A stretch of 55,812 nucleotides of DNA, taken from NCBI GenBank assembly GCA_910575835.1, contig CAJTGB010000032.1:1-55812 (forward strand). The letters run 5' to 3'. This DNA comes from Lachnospiraceae bacterium (lineage in GTDB: Bacteria > Bacillota > Clostridia > Lachnospirales > Lachnospiraceae). Under the pieces are notes generated by a model. That model made no database searches, was not told the DNA's origin, and was given only the letters and a program-made list of their open reading frames with translations. Shown piece after piece: positions 8,382 through 17,397 of the stretch (position 1 is its first letter; each line of letters begins with the position of its first letter). The position numbers and the translations under genes are program-made.

Positions 8382-9677
8382 ATGAGAATGAGAACAAATG
8401 AGTTAATGCTGTACAGGCATATGGAAGACGGTAAGATTCTTAACGATATGACATTTCTGATGGAGAACTACAACAGCGACTATTATAACACGGAAGACTT
8501 AAAGGGGCTTTTGTATGAATGTGTCAACGCGATTCTGGAGATGACGGTCAGCCATGGTTTTGAGGGGAACCTCTGGCATAATTATCTGACCTGTCTGCTG
8601 GCTGGTCATGAGAATGCTTACAGCACCTCCTGCGAGATCGTGGGGGCGGTAGAGGGAAGCGTGAATGAGGTTGCGCTGCATGATTTTGAGGTCTTCAAGG
8701 AACTGTTTGACTATGATTTCGCTCCGATGGAGAAGGAGCTTAAGGCGGACTGTCTGGCGGTTCTTTCACATTATAAGGGGAACTGCGGGCACGGGAAGGT
8801 ATTCAACAGGAGGATACGGGACAGGATTTTAAGCCTTAGCCAGAGCCTTGCGGCAGCAGGAGACGCCGGGGAATTCAAGAATATCCTGACGCAGTTTTAT
8901 AAGGAGTTCGGCGTGGGTAAGCTGGGACTCCATAAGGCATTCCGGGTGGAACACGCAGAAGGCGGGGCGAAGATCATACCGATCACGAAGATCGCACACG
9001 TGCATCTTGACGATCTGGTGGGATACGAGATCGCGAAGGAGAAGCTGACAGCTAATACAGAGGCGTTCGTTGAGGGAAGAAGGGCGAATAACTGTCTGCT
9101 GTTCGGGGATGCCGGGACCGGCAAATCGTCCTCTATCAAGGCGATTCTGAATCAATATTATGACAGAGGGCTGCGCATGATCGAGGTGTATAAGCATCAG
9201 TTCCAGGATTTGAATGATATCATAGGCCAGGTCAAGAACCGTAATTATAAGTTTATCATCTATATGGACGATCTGTCATTCGAGGAATTTGAGATCGAGT
9301 ATAAGTACCTGAAGGCGGTGATCGAAGGCGGTCTGGAGAGAAGGCCCGAGAATGTTCTGATCTATGCGACGTCGAACCGGAGGCATCTGATCCGTGAGAC
9401 GTTCAGGGACAAGGCGGACCGGGACGAGGAGCTTCATACCAACGATACGGTTCAGGAGAAGCTGTCTCTGGTGGCCAGGTTCGGCGTGACGATCTATTTC
9501 GGCAAGCCGGAGAAGAAGGAGTTCCAGGAGATCGTGCGGCAGCTTGCGGCACGGAACGGGATCGATATGCCGGAAGATGAGCTGCTTCTTGCCGCGAATA
9601 AGTGGGAATTAAGCCACGGCGGACTGTCCGGGCGGACAGCGCAGCAATTTATCGACTATCTGGCGGGGACAATGTAA
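8382..9677 (+). CDS. DUF815-family AAA ATPase
   Basis: A 431-residue protein. Its C-terminal two thirds carry the DUF815 ATPase: Walker A LLFGDAGTGKSS near residue 240, a Walker B-like IIYMDDLSFEEFE near 293, and ATSNRRHLI near 330, all typical. The N-terminal 170 residues are helical and less conserved. The family is common in Firmicutes and proteobacteria, but no reaction is established. The stop TAA shares its A with the ATG of the MATE gene (TAATG), implying coupled translation. Confidence 0.85.
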   Translation: MRMRTNELMLYRHMEDGKILNDMTFLMENYNSDYYNTEDLKGLLYECVNAILEMTVSHGFEGNLWHNYLTCLLAGHENAYSTSCEIVGAVEGSVNEVALHDFEVFKELFDYDFAPMEKELKADCLAVLSHYKGNCGHGKVFNRRIRDRILSLSQSLAAAGDAGEFKNILTQFYKEFGVGKLGLHKAFRVEHAEGGAKIIPITKIAHVHLDDLVGYEIAKEKLTANTEAFVEGRRANNCLLFGDAGTGKSSSIKAILNQYYDRGLRMIEVYKHQFQDLNDIIGQVKNRNYKFIIYMDDLSFEEFEIEYKYLKAVIEGGLERRPENVLIYATSNRRHLIRETFRDKADRDEELHTNDTVQEKLSLVARFGVTIYFGKPEKKEFQEIVRQLAARNGIDMPEDELLLAANKWELSHGGLSGRTAQQFIDYLAGTM

Positions 9678-10993
9678 TGGCAAAGGATCTGACCGTAGGA
9701 AGCGTCCCGGGGACTATGCTCAGGTTCTCGGGACCTATGATATTGGGGAATCTTCTGCAGCAGTGCTATAATATTGCGGATACGCTGATCGTGGGGCGGG
9801 TTTTGGGCGCAGAGGCTCTGGCGGCGGTAGGGTCTGCCTATACTTTGATGACATTTTTAACTTCTGTACTGATCGGGCTGTGTATGGGAAGCAGTTCCGT
9901 ATGCTCCTTCTATTACGGTAAGAAGGAACCGCGGGCAATGGGAGAGAGTATCCTGGCAGGCCTGATACTGATCGGTACGGCGTCGGTGCTGATGAATGCG
10001 GCGGTCTTCGCAGGCCTTGACGGGATCTTGAGCCTGCTTCGTGTACCGGAAGCTTTGTACGGAATGATGAGAGAGTATGTCTGGGTCATCTTCTGGGGAA
10101 TCTTCTTCGTATTCCTGTATAATTATTACGCGTTTCTTCTGAGGGCGGCGGGAGATTCCGTTACGCCTCTCTGGTTTCTCGGAGGTGCGTCTGTTCTGAA
10201 CATCGTTCTTGACCTCTGGTTTGTGATGGTGTTAAACCAGGGGATCAAAGGCGCGGCCCTGGCAACGGTGATCGCCCAGGGTGTCTCCGGCGTCGGGATC
10301 GTATTCTATACCTGGTATAAGGAGCCGGATCTATGGCCGGGACTTAAGCTTATGCGCGGGGCGTTTATGCGCATGGGGGAGACTGCGAGATTTTCCGCGG
10401 CGGCGAGTATCCAGCAGTCGGTGATGAATTTTGGAATCCTGATGATACAAGGGCTGGTGAACAGCTTCGGTACGGCGGTTATGGCGGCGTTCGCGGCGGC
10501 GGTGAAGATCGATTCCTTTGCTTACATGCCGGCGCAGGAATTCGGCAACGCATTCTCCTTCTTCATCTCGCAGAATCAGGGCGCGGGGAAGAAGGAACGG
10601 ACGGCTCTTGGAGTAAGGTCGGCTGTGATGATATCAGCCGGCTTCTGTCTGGCGGTCTCCGTGCTGATCTTCTGTTTTGCGCCGTATCTTATGCAGATAT
10701 TTATAAATGCCGGGGAGACGGAGATCATCCGGGTGGGAGTCGGATATCTCAGGGTAGAGGGGAGCTTCTACTGCGGGATCGGGATATTGTTCCTGCTCTA
10801 CGGCTATTACCGGGGGATCGGGAAGCCGGAGATGTCGGTGGTTCTGACGGTCATCTCTCTGGGTACGAGGGTCCTGTTGGCATACATGCTTGCCCCGATA
10901 CCGGCGGTCGGTGTATGGGGAATCTGGTGGGCGATACCGATCGGCTGGATCCTGGCAGATATGACGGGATTTATCGTGATGCGAAGGCTTTGA
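9677..10993 (+). CDS. MATE-family efflux transporter
   Basis: A 438-residue inner-membrane transporter with about twelve hydrophobic segments, coupling drug or cation export to Na+ or H+. The N-terminus TVGSVPGTMLRFSGPMILGNLLQQ and the NIADTLIVGRVLGAEALAAVG block are diagnostic. The start at 9677 overlaps the preceding stop; a longer frame from 9602 would run through the DUF815 gene. Substrate unknown. Confidence 0.92.
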   Translation: MAKDLTVGSVPGTMLRFSGPMILGNLLQQCYNIADTLIVGRVLGAEALAAVGSAYTLMTFLTSVLIGLCMGSSSVCSFYYGKKEPRAMGESILAGLILIGTASVLMNAAVFAGLDGILSLLRVPEALYGMMREYVWVIFWGIFFVFLYNYYAFLLRAAGDSVTPLWFLGGASVLNIVLDLWFVMVLNQGIKGAALATVIAQGVSGVGIVFYTWYKEPDLWPGLKLMRGAFMRMGETARFSAAASIQQSVMNFGILMIQGLVNSFGTAVMAAFAAAVKIDSFAYMPAQEFGNAFSFFISQNQGAGKKERTALGVRSAVMISAGFCLAVSVLIFCFAPYLMQIFINAGETEIIRVGVGYLRVEGSFYCGIGILFLLYGYYRGIGKPEMSVVLTVISLGTRVLLAYMLAPIPAVGVWGIWWAIPIGWILADMTGFIVMRRL

Positions 10994-11182
10994 GCGGCTA
11001 TGGCAGCCGTTGGTATAATATCCAGTAATTACATGGACATCCTTACTGCTGTTCTGTGGTAAAATGATTCTGTATCCCGATCAAATGATATCGGGGGATG
11101 GGCCGGCTGCTTTAAGCTCTGACTGGATGGAGCGCCAAAACATCCCGAGATATCGGACATACCAGGAAGAGAGGAGGATTAG

Positions 11183-11542
11183 ATGGCTCAAAAAGTCGGA
11201 AAAAATGCGGAGATTGAAGAGGTCTGCGAAGTGTTTGAAGACTACATAAAAGCCAGCCCGTATATTGACTGGCTCTGGTCTGACAAGCTTGGGTATCTCC
11301 TGCTGCAGATCAGTCTGGAGCATCAGGAGATCATGGAGAGCAGGATCATCACCGACGCCGGGAAGCTCTGCTGGATATTGTTCCAGGAGATTGCCGATGA
11401 TGTGCTGGAGATGACTCAGAACGACCATACCCCGCAGGAAGCTGATCCGCTTGAAAGAGCGGAGATCGAGAAGCGCTTAAAGCCGTATATCGACCGTCTG
11501 CCGCAGTACGGCGGTCTGTGTCCCAAATTATTCGGGGCATAG
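11183..11542 (+). CDS. hypothetical protein, mostly helical
   Basis: A 119-residue soluble protein with a strong GAGGAGG site. It is acidic and looks all-helical, with two Trp-rich positions (YIDWLWSDK). No motif, signal peptide or membrane segment is visible and I do not recognise a family. It stands alone between the MATE gene and the convergent rqcH, and is followed by a long inverted repeat. The good ribosome site and lack of an alternative frame support it as a real gene. Confidence 0.65.
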   Translation: MAQKVGKNAEIEEVCEVFEDYIKASPYIDWLWSDKLGYLLLQISLEHQEIMESRIITDAGKLCWILFQEIADDVLEMTQNDHTPQEADPLERAEIEKRLKPYIDRLPQYGGLCPKLFGA

Positions 11543-11575
11543 AAAACGGCAGTCTCTAAAGAGTGTGTACCGATC

Positions 11576-11622
11576 CTGGCAGACTGTCGTCTGAGAATGC
11601 TTTTTGCATAACAGTCTGCCAG
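11576..11622. repeat. 12-bp perfect inverted repeat between convergent genes
   Basis: CTGGCAGACTGT (11576-11587) and ACAGTCTGCCAG (11611-11622) are perfect complements, with an inner ATGC/GCAT pair around a T5 loop. No U tract follows on the plus side, so it may be a bidirectional terminator core or a mobile palindromic unit. Confidence 0.7.
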
Positions 11623-11647
11623 TGTAAATGGTCTTCTGGCTGATCGA

Positions 11648-13450
11648 TCAGTCAAAGGCAGCTTGGATTCCTGAGATGTCGGAGTCTATGACCAAAGAGT
11701 AGTTCGTATAATATACAACGAATCCGGGCTTTGCCCCGTTGGGTTTCTTCACATGCTTCTTCTCCACATAATCGATCTCTACCTTGTCGCTTCCCCGGTT
11801 CTTGGAATAATAGGCAGCCAGCCGTCCGGCCTCTTCAAAGGTGCCGTCCGGCAGTTCGTCTCCGTTGGTCTTCACGATTACATGGGAGCCCGGCGCGCCC
11901 TTGGCGTGGAACCACCAGTCGTTGCCGGAGGCGAAGGAGAAGGTCAGTTCATCGTTCTGCAGATTATTCTTTCCTACGTACATGTGATAGCCGTCGGCGG
12001 AAATATAATGCATGGGCTTGCTGGTCAGCTTCACCTTCTTCTTGGCGGGCTTGCGCCGGATATAGCCGCTCTGTACCAATTCTTCCTTGATCTGCACCAG
12101 ATCTGCTTCATTCATTGCGATATCCAGCGCGTTGCTGATGGATTCCAGGTATTGGATATCGTCGGCAGTCTCGCGGATCAGTTCCGTGAGCGCTTCAAAG
12201 GTGCGTTTCTGCTTGTTATATCTGGCAAAATACTTCTGTGAATTTTCCTGAGGGGACAGCGTGGGATCCAGGGGGATCTTGATCTCCTGATCCGTATAAT
12301 AATTCAGGGCGGTCATCTCTTTGGAACCGGATGGGAGACCGTAGCCGTAGATATTGATCAGTTCCCCGTATACTCTGTATTTTTCTCTGTTTTCCGTGTC
12401 CTTTAACTGTCTGGACTGCAAGTCGTATTTCTTGCGGTTCCGTTCCAGGGCAGTCTGTACCACATGGCGCAGATCCGTGCTTTTCTGACGGATCCTGGTT
12501 ATGGTATTCCTGGTGGCATAGTAATTCTTAAGTACCTGGGAGATGGAATCGAATTCCCTGGCAGTATACCGTTTCATGCCGTCCTTGCTCTCAGACTTGC
12601 CGGCCCCAGGAGCGTTCGCAGGAAGGGCGGTCTGTGTGTAGCAAGACAGCGGGAGCGCGCAGAATTCCTGCGGAGAATTCCCGTCGTAGTATATGACCGG
12701 ATGATATTCCCCGGTCTTGACAGGTTCCATATAGTAAGTAAACTGCCGGTACAGATGGGCGAGCATATCCTGGGACAGGTCATTTGCCGTCATGCCTGAT
12801 TCAAGCCCGGCCAGATGGCAGATCTCTTCCGCCACTACGGGGCTGATCCCGGTAAAGCTGGTATAGAGGGCCTTGCTAAGAAGCACAGGCTTCGATGTCA
12901 GAGCCTTGATGAACTCATCAAGGCCTGCGGTCAGAGGATCCAGCTTCGCCATGGTATCCGGTACGAAGTAATTCCGCCCCGGCAGCACTTCCCGGACTGA
13001 ACTCATCTGTGCGTTCACATGCTTGATGCTGTCAATGATCATATCCTTGTCATCGCAGAAAATGATATTGCTGTGCTTGCCCATGATCTCGATGATCAGC
13101 TTCTTGCTGCATAGATCGCCAAGTTCGTCTAAGTGTTCGATATCAAGACGGATGATACGCTCCAGACCCGGCTGCGATACCCCGGTGATCCTTCCGTTGC
13201 CGATGTGTTTGCGGAGAAGCATGCAGAAATTGGGCGCAATCATGGGACTGGGCTTATTCTCGTCTGTCAGATATATGAGAGGGAGCGAAGCGCTGGCAGA
13301 GATATATAGCCTGTTCGCTCCCGCGGGTGTCTTGATAGTAAGCAGCAGTTCGTCCGTCTCCGGCTGCGCGATCTTCGTGATCCTTCCGCCGGTCAGCATG
13401 GTTTCAAGTTCTTTTGCGACTGCCGCAACCGTAATTCCGTCAAATGCCAT
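11648..13450 (-). CDS. rqcH: Rqc2/RqcH homologue (NFACT protein, ribosome quality control)
   Basis: A 600-residue NFACT protein that binds obstructed 50S subunits and directs alanine tailing; older names are FbpA or fibronectin-binding protein. The start MAFDGITVAAVAKEL is characteristic of NFACT-N. A central coiled region about residues 300-430 follows, then NFACT-R with WWFHAKGAPGSHVIVKT near residue 520. The length is usual for the family. It is convergent with the 119-residue gene and divergent from yicC. Confidence 0.93.
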   Translation of the reverse strand: MAFDGITVAAVAKELETMLTGGRITKIAQPETDELLLTIKTPAGANRLYISASASLPLIYLTDENKPSPMIAPNFCMLLRKHIGNGRITGVSQPGLERIIRLDIEHLDELGDLCSKKLIIEIMGKHSNIIFCDDKDMIIDSIKHVNAQMSSVREVLPGRNYFVPDTMAKLDPLTAGLDEFIKALTSKPVLLSKALYTSFTGISPVVAEEICHLAGLESGMTANDLSQDMLAHLYRQFTYYMEPVKTGEYHPVIYYDGNSPQEFCALPLSCYTQTALPANAPGAGKSESKDGMKRYTAREFDSISQVLKNYYATRNTITRIRQKSTDLRHVVQTALERNRKKYDLQSRQLKDTENREKYRVYGELINIYGYGLPSGSKEMTALNYYTDQEIKIPLDPTLSPQENSQKYFARYNKQKRTFEALTELIRETADDIQYLESISNALDIAMNEADLVQIKEELVQSGYIRRKPAKKKVKLTSKPMHYISADGYHMYVGKNNLQNDELTFSFASGNDWWFHAKGAPGSHVIVKTNGDELPDGTFEEAGRLAAYYSKNRGSDKVEIDYVEKKHVKKPNGAKPGFVVYYTNYSLVIDSDISGIQAAFD

Positions 13451-13619
13451 GGTATAAGCTCCTTTCCGTCAGCAGTTCAGATGGGGTCTGAATTGCTGGT
13501 CTTTCCGATCGTTCTGGGGAATAGTATAACATGGTTGACGCAATTTGCCAAATGTCTTATAATAATTAGAGCAATTTATGCAGGCGTTAAATATTAAGAT
13601 TTGGGAAGAGGTTCGTATC

Positions 13620-14501
13620 ATGATAAAAAGTATGACAGGCTTCGGACGCTGCGAGGTTTCGGAAGGGGAGCGGAAGTTTACCGTAGAGATGAAGGGTGTG
13701 AACCACCGGTATCTGGATGTGAATATCCGTATGCCTAAGAAGCTGAATTTTTTCGAGACGGCGATCCGTAATCTGCTGAAGCAGAGTGTTCAGAGAGGGA
13801 AGGTAGACATATTTATTACCTATGAGGATCTGTCAGAGAGCCAGGTGTCGCTGAAGTACAATGAGAAGCTGGCAGGCGAATACTTAAGTTATTTCCGGCG
13901 GATGGAAGAGAATTTCTCACTGGATAATGATGTTCGGGTATCAGCGCTTTTGCGCTGCCCGGAGGTATTGACGATGGAGGAACAGGCAGTAGATGAAGAC
14001 GAGCTGTGGAACGGCCTTAAGAAGGCGCTTGACGGCGCGATTCTGCAGTTTGCCAGGTCAAGGACGCTGGAGGGGGAGCACTTAAGAGACGATATCATAG
14101 GGAAGCTTGACGGGATGCTTGATCTGGTGGGATATATAGAAGAACGGTCGCCTAAGATCATTGCGCAGTACAGGGAGAAGCTTGAGAATAAGGTGAGAGA
14201 ACTGCTCCTGGATACGCAGATCGAGGAGGGAAGGATCGCCGCCGAGGTCGTGATATTTGCCGATAAGATCTGTACGGATGAGGAGGTCGTGAGGCTTAAG
14301 AGCCATGTTGTACATATGAAGGAGACTCTGAAGTCAGAAGAGAGCGGGATCGGAAGGAAGCTTGACTTCATTGCGCAGGAGATGAACCGGGAGGCCAATA
14401 CGATCCTTTCGAAGGCCAATGACTTAGAGGTGTCCAATGTGGGGATCGACTTGAAGACAGAGATCGAGAAGGTCAGGGAGCAGATTCAGAATATTGAGTA
14501 G
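13620..14501 (+). CDS. yicC: YicC/YloC-family endoribonuclease
   Basis: A 293-residue protein beginning MIKSMTGFGRCEV, the family signature. It carries the C-terminal DUF1732 block (GIGRKLDFIAQEMNREANT near residue 243) followed by the usual KTEIEKVREQ end. Members are endoribonucleases affecting small RNA and stress regulation. The start at 13620 gives the canonical N-terminus; upstream codons from 13578 are not family-like. gmk follows within 15 bases, the order seen in many Firmicutes. Confidence 0.92.
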   Translation: MIKSMTGFGRCEVSEGERKFTVEMKGVNHRYLDVNIRMPKKLNFFETAIRNLLKQSVQRGKVDIFITYEDLSESQVSLKYNEKLAGEYLSYFRRMEENFSLDNDVRVSALLRCPEVLTMEEQAVDEDELWNGLKKALDGAILQFARSRTLEGEHLRDDIIGKLDGMLDLVGYIEERSPKIIAQYREKLENKVRELLLDTQIEEGRIAAEVVIFADKICTDEEVVRLKSHVVHMKETLKSEESGIGRKLDFIAQEMNREANTILSKANDLEVSNVGIDLKTEIEKVREQIQNIE

Positions 14502-14515
14502 AAGAGGGTATGTTC

Positions 14516-15136
14516 ATGAGTGAGAGAGGAATACTGATCGTAGTATCCGGATTCTCAGGTTCCGGGAAGGGTACGATCATGAAGGAGATCATGCGGCGGT
14601 ATGATAATTACGCGCTGTCTGTCTCGGCGACGACCAGGAAGCCAAGGCCGGGAGAGGAAGAAGGCAGAGAATATTTCTTCAGATCAACAGAAGAATTTGA
14701 AAAAATGATTGCGAAAGACGAATTGATAGAGTATGCTAGATACGTGGACAATTACTATGGAACGCCGCGGGCTTACGTGGAGGAACAGTTGGAAGCGGGA
14801 AAAGATGTGATCCTGGAGATCGAGATCCAGGGGGCGCTTAAGGTGAAGGAGAAGTTTCCGCATACGCTGCTGCTGTTCGTGACTCCGCCGACGGCGGGAG
14901 AACTTAAGAGCCGTCTTGCGGGACGCGGGACGGAGACGGAGGATGTGATCGATTTCCGCATGAAACGCGCGAAAGAAGAAGCGCTGGGAATGGACCGGTA
15001 TGATTATCTGCTGATCAACGACGTAGTTGACGAGTGCGTGGAGGAGATGCATCAGATCATCTGGGGAGAGCACAGAAGAAGTTTTCGTAATATGGCATTT
15101 ATAGAGCGCATGAAGGAAGAGTTGAAAGGAGAATAG
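14516..15136 (+). CDS. gmk: guanylate kinase
   Basis: A 206-residue kinase converting GMP to GDP with ATP. P-loop GFSGSGKGT lies near residues 10-18, and the GMP-binding block SVSATTRKPRPGE with REYFF follows. The ATG at 14516 is chosen over the ATG at 14510 because GAGGG sits 8 bases from it. It overlaps the same operon as yicC and rpoZ, the conserved yicC-gmk-rpoZ order. Confidence 0.95.
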   Translation: MSERGILIVVSGFSGSGKGTIMKEIMRRYDNYALSVSATTRKPRPGEEEGREYFFRSTEEFEKMIAKDELIEYARYVDNYYGTPRAYVEEQLEAGKDVILEIEIQGALKVKEKFPHTLLLFVTPPTAGELKSRLAGRGTETEDVIDFRMKRAKEEALGMDRYDYLLINDVVDECVEEMHQIIWGEHRRSFRNMAFIERMKEELKGE

Positions 15137-15139
15137 CAT

Positions 15140-15409
15140 ATGCTGCACCCATCTTACACAGATTTAATGAAGGTAGTGAATAAGGATGTAGAGGAAGGCG
15201 AGACAAAGGTCGTCAACAGCCGGTATTCGATCGTTATGGCGACCGCGAAGAGAGCGAGAGAGATCATTGACGGTTCCATGCCCTTTGTGGCGGTCAAGGA
15301 CGGAGAGAAGCCGCTGTCTGTTGCGATCGATGAACTGAATCAGGCCAAGATCAAGGTGGTCGGAGAAGAGGAAGAGAAGCCGGATGTGTCTGAGGAGGCC
15401 ATAATTTAA
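15140..15409 (+). CDS. rpoZ: RNA polymerase omega subunit
   Basis: An 89-residue subunit that promotes assembly of RNA polymerase. It starts MLHPSYTDLMKVVNK and contains RYSIVMATAKRAREI near residue 29, the RpoZ core that contacts beta prime. It follows gmk by 3 bases. A hairpin downstream probably terminates part of the transcript. Confidence 0.92.
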   Translation: MLHPSYTDLMKVVNKDVEEGETKVVNSRYSIVMATAKRAREIIDGSMPFVAVKDGEKPLSVAIDELNQAKIKVVGEEEEKPDVSEEAII

Positions 15410-15455
15410 CCGATCGGGGGCTTCCGACGGTTCCGGGATGTAGAATGCGGGGGTT

Positions 15456-15496
15456 GCCGGGAAACAAAAAACAGTTCGTTTCCCGGCAGCCCTTTT
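15456..15496 (+). terminator. terminator after rpoZ
   Basis: GCCGGGAAAC (15456-15465) pairs perfectly with GTTTCCCGGC (15478-15487) and is followed by a T-rich AGCCCTTTTC. It separates yicC-gmk-rpoZ from rimO. Confidence 0.65.
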
Positions 15497-15529
15497 CTTC
15501 AAAGATGTTTTCAGGATAGGGAGGAACAG

Positions 15530-16855
15530 ATGAATCTATTATTTATTTCTCTGGGATGCGACAAGAATCTGGTGGATTCGGAGGTTATGCTGGGGCTTTT
15601 GGATGCGAAGGGATATTGCATTGTGGATGATGAGACGCAGGCGGATGTCATTGTGATCAATACGTGCTGTTTTATCCATGACGCCAAGGAGGAGAGCATA
15701 CAGACGATCCTTGAGATGGCGGAGTATAAGAAGACAGGCAGGCTTAAAGTTCTGATCGCTGCCGGCTGCCTTGCACAGAGATATCAGAAGGAGATACTTA
15801 AGGAGATACCGGAGGTGGATGCGGTCCTTGGGACTACATCCTACGACCAGATCGTCCGCGCCGTAGAGGAGGCCCTTAGAGGGCAGGGCGGCGTAAGGCT
15901 TGCAGATCTTGACGCATTGCCGGCTGTGCAGGAGAGAAGGCTTATAACGACCGGCGGGCATTATGCCTATCTGAAGATCGCGGAGGGGTGCGATAAGCAC
16001 TGCACCTACTGTATCATTCCGAAGATACGGGGGAACTATAGGAGTGTGCCTATGGAACAGCTTGTAAGAGAGGCAGAAGAACTGGCCGGACAGGGGGTGA
16101 AGGAGCTGATCCTGGTGGCGCAGGAGACTACGCTCTACGGTAAGGATCTCTACGGCGAGAAGTCGCTGCACAGGCTTCTTAAGGAATTATGCAGGATATC
16201 GGGAATCCGGTGGATCCGGCTTCTCTACTGTTATCCAGAGGAAGTGTATGACGATCTGATCCGGGTGATCAAAGAAGAGAAGAAGATCTGTCATTATCTG
16301 GATCTGCCGATCCAGCATGCCAATGACGAGATCTTAAGGAGAATGGGCAGGCGGACATCGAGGAAGCAGCTGGAAGAGATAATCGGGAAGCTTAGGCATG
16401 AGCTGCCGGATATCGCGATCCGTACTACGCTGATCACCGGTTTCCCGGGGGAGACTAGAGAACAGCACGAAGAGCTGATGGAGTTCGCGGATGAGATGGA
16501 GTTCGACCGGCTGGGTGTATTTACCTATTCGCCGGAGGAGGATACGCCGGCTGCCGGTATGCCGGATCAGATACCGGAAGAGATCAAGGAAGAGCGGCAG
16601 GCAGAGCTGATGGAACTGCAGCAGGAGATCGCGTTCGATCAGGCAGAAGAGATGATCGGAAGAGAGGTCCTGGTGATGATCGAGGGCAAAGTGGCCGATG
16701 AAGATGCTTATGTGGGAAGGACTTACCGGGATGCGCCGAATGTGGACGGCCTGATATTCATCCATACGGAGGAAGAACTGATGTCCGGGGATTTCGCGAA
16801 GGTGAGAGTGACCCAGGCTTTAGAATATGATTTGATAGGAGAAATGATATCATGA
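15530..16855 (+). CDS. rimO: ribosomal protein S12 methylthiotransferase
   Basis: A 441-residue radical-SAM enzyme adding a methylthio group to an aspartate of ribosomal protein S12. The N-terminal UPF0004 domain starts LFISLGCDKNLVDSEVMLG and supplies three Cys for one cluster. CDKHCTYCIIPKIRG near residue 154 is the radical-SAM CxxxCxxC, and a C-terminal TRAM domain starts near 375. GCDKNLVDSE distinguishes RimO from MiaB. pgsA overlaps its stop by 4 bases. Confidence 0.95.
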   Translation: MNLLFISLGCDKNLVDSEVMLGLLDAKGYCIVDDETQADVIVINTCCFIHDAKEESIQTILEMAEYKKTGRLKVLIAAGCLAQRYQKEILKEIPEVDAVLGTTSYDQIVRAVEEALRGQGGVRLADLDALPAVQERRLITTGGHYAYLKIAEGCDKHCTYCIIPKIRGNYRSVPMEQLVREAEELAGQGVKELILVAQETTLYGKDLYGEKSLHRLLKELCRISGIRWIRLLYCYPEEVYDDLIRVIKEEKKICHYLDLPIQHANDEILRRMGRRTSRKQLEEIIGKLRHELPDIAIRTTLITGFPGETREQHEELMEFADEMEFDRLGVFTYSPEEDTPAAGMPDQIPEEIKEERQAELMELQQEIAFDQAEEMIGREVLVMIEGKVADEDAYVGRTYRDAPNVDGLIFIHTEEELMSGDFAKVRVTQALEYDLIGEMIS

Positions 16856-17394
16856 ATTTACCAAATAAATTAACTGTACTGAGAGTGATTATGGTTCCGT
16901 TTTTTGTGTTTTTTATGCTGACGGATGTTGGAGGCAGTGCGAACAAATGGATCGCCCTTGTTCTGTTCTGCGTGGCGAGCCTTACGGATATGCTGGACGG
17001 AAAGATCGCGCGGGCAAGGAATCTGGTGACGAATTTCGGAAAGTTCATGGACCCGCTGGCGGACAAGCTGCTGGTCTGTTCTGCGATGATCTGCCTGATC
17101 CCGTCCGGGAAGCTTGAAGCGTGGTTCGTCATTGTGATCATTGCCAGAGAGTTTATCATCAGCGGATTCCGTCTCGTGGCTTCCGATAACGGAATCGTGA
17201 TCGCGGCAAGCTACTGGGGCAAATTTAAGACCGTATCGCAGATGGCGATGATCATTGTGCTGATCGCGGATTTCGGCGGTGTATTTGATATGATTGGAAT
17301 GGCGCTGATCTGGGTATCCTTAATATTGACTGTTGTATCTTTGATCGATTATGTTGCAAAGAATCTGCAGGTATTGACACAAGGGGGTATGTAG
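16852..17394 (+). CDS. pgsA: CDP-diacylglycerol-glycerol-3-phosphate 3-phosphatidyltransferase
   Basis: A 180-residue inner-membrane enzyme making phosphatidylglycerol phosphate. The CDP-alcohol phosphotransferase motif spans DMLDGKIARARN and GKFMDPLADK (residues about 43-69), with all Asp and Gly positions present. Several hydrophobic helices and the N-terminus MNLPNKLTVLRVIMVPFFV fit the family. It overlaps rimO by an ATGA and is followed 3 bases later by cinA, a typical Firmicute order. Confidence 0.95.
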   Translation: MNLPNKLTVLRVIMVPFFVFFMLTDVGGSANKWIALVLFCVASLTDMLDGKIARARNLVTNFGKFMDPLADKLLVCSAMICLIPSGKLEAWFVIVIIAREFIISGFRLVASDNGIVIAASYWGKFKTVSQMAMIIVLIADFGGVFDMIGMALIWVSLILTVVSLIDYVAKNLQVLTQGGM

Positions 17395-17397
17395 AGG

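Noticed and set aside
13889-14437. Minus-strand Ser-rich frame inside yicC
   Set aside because: Antisense shadow of a conserved gene.
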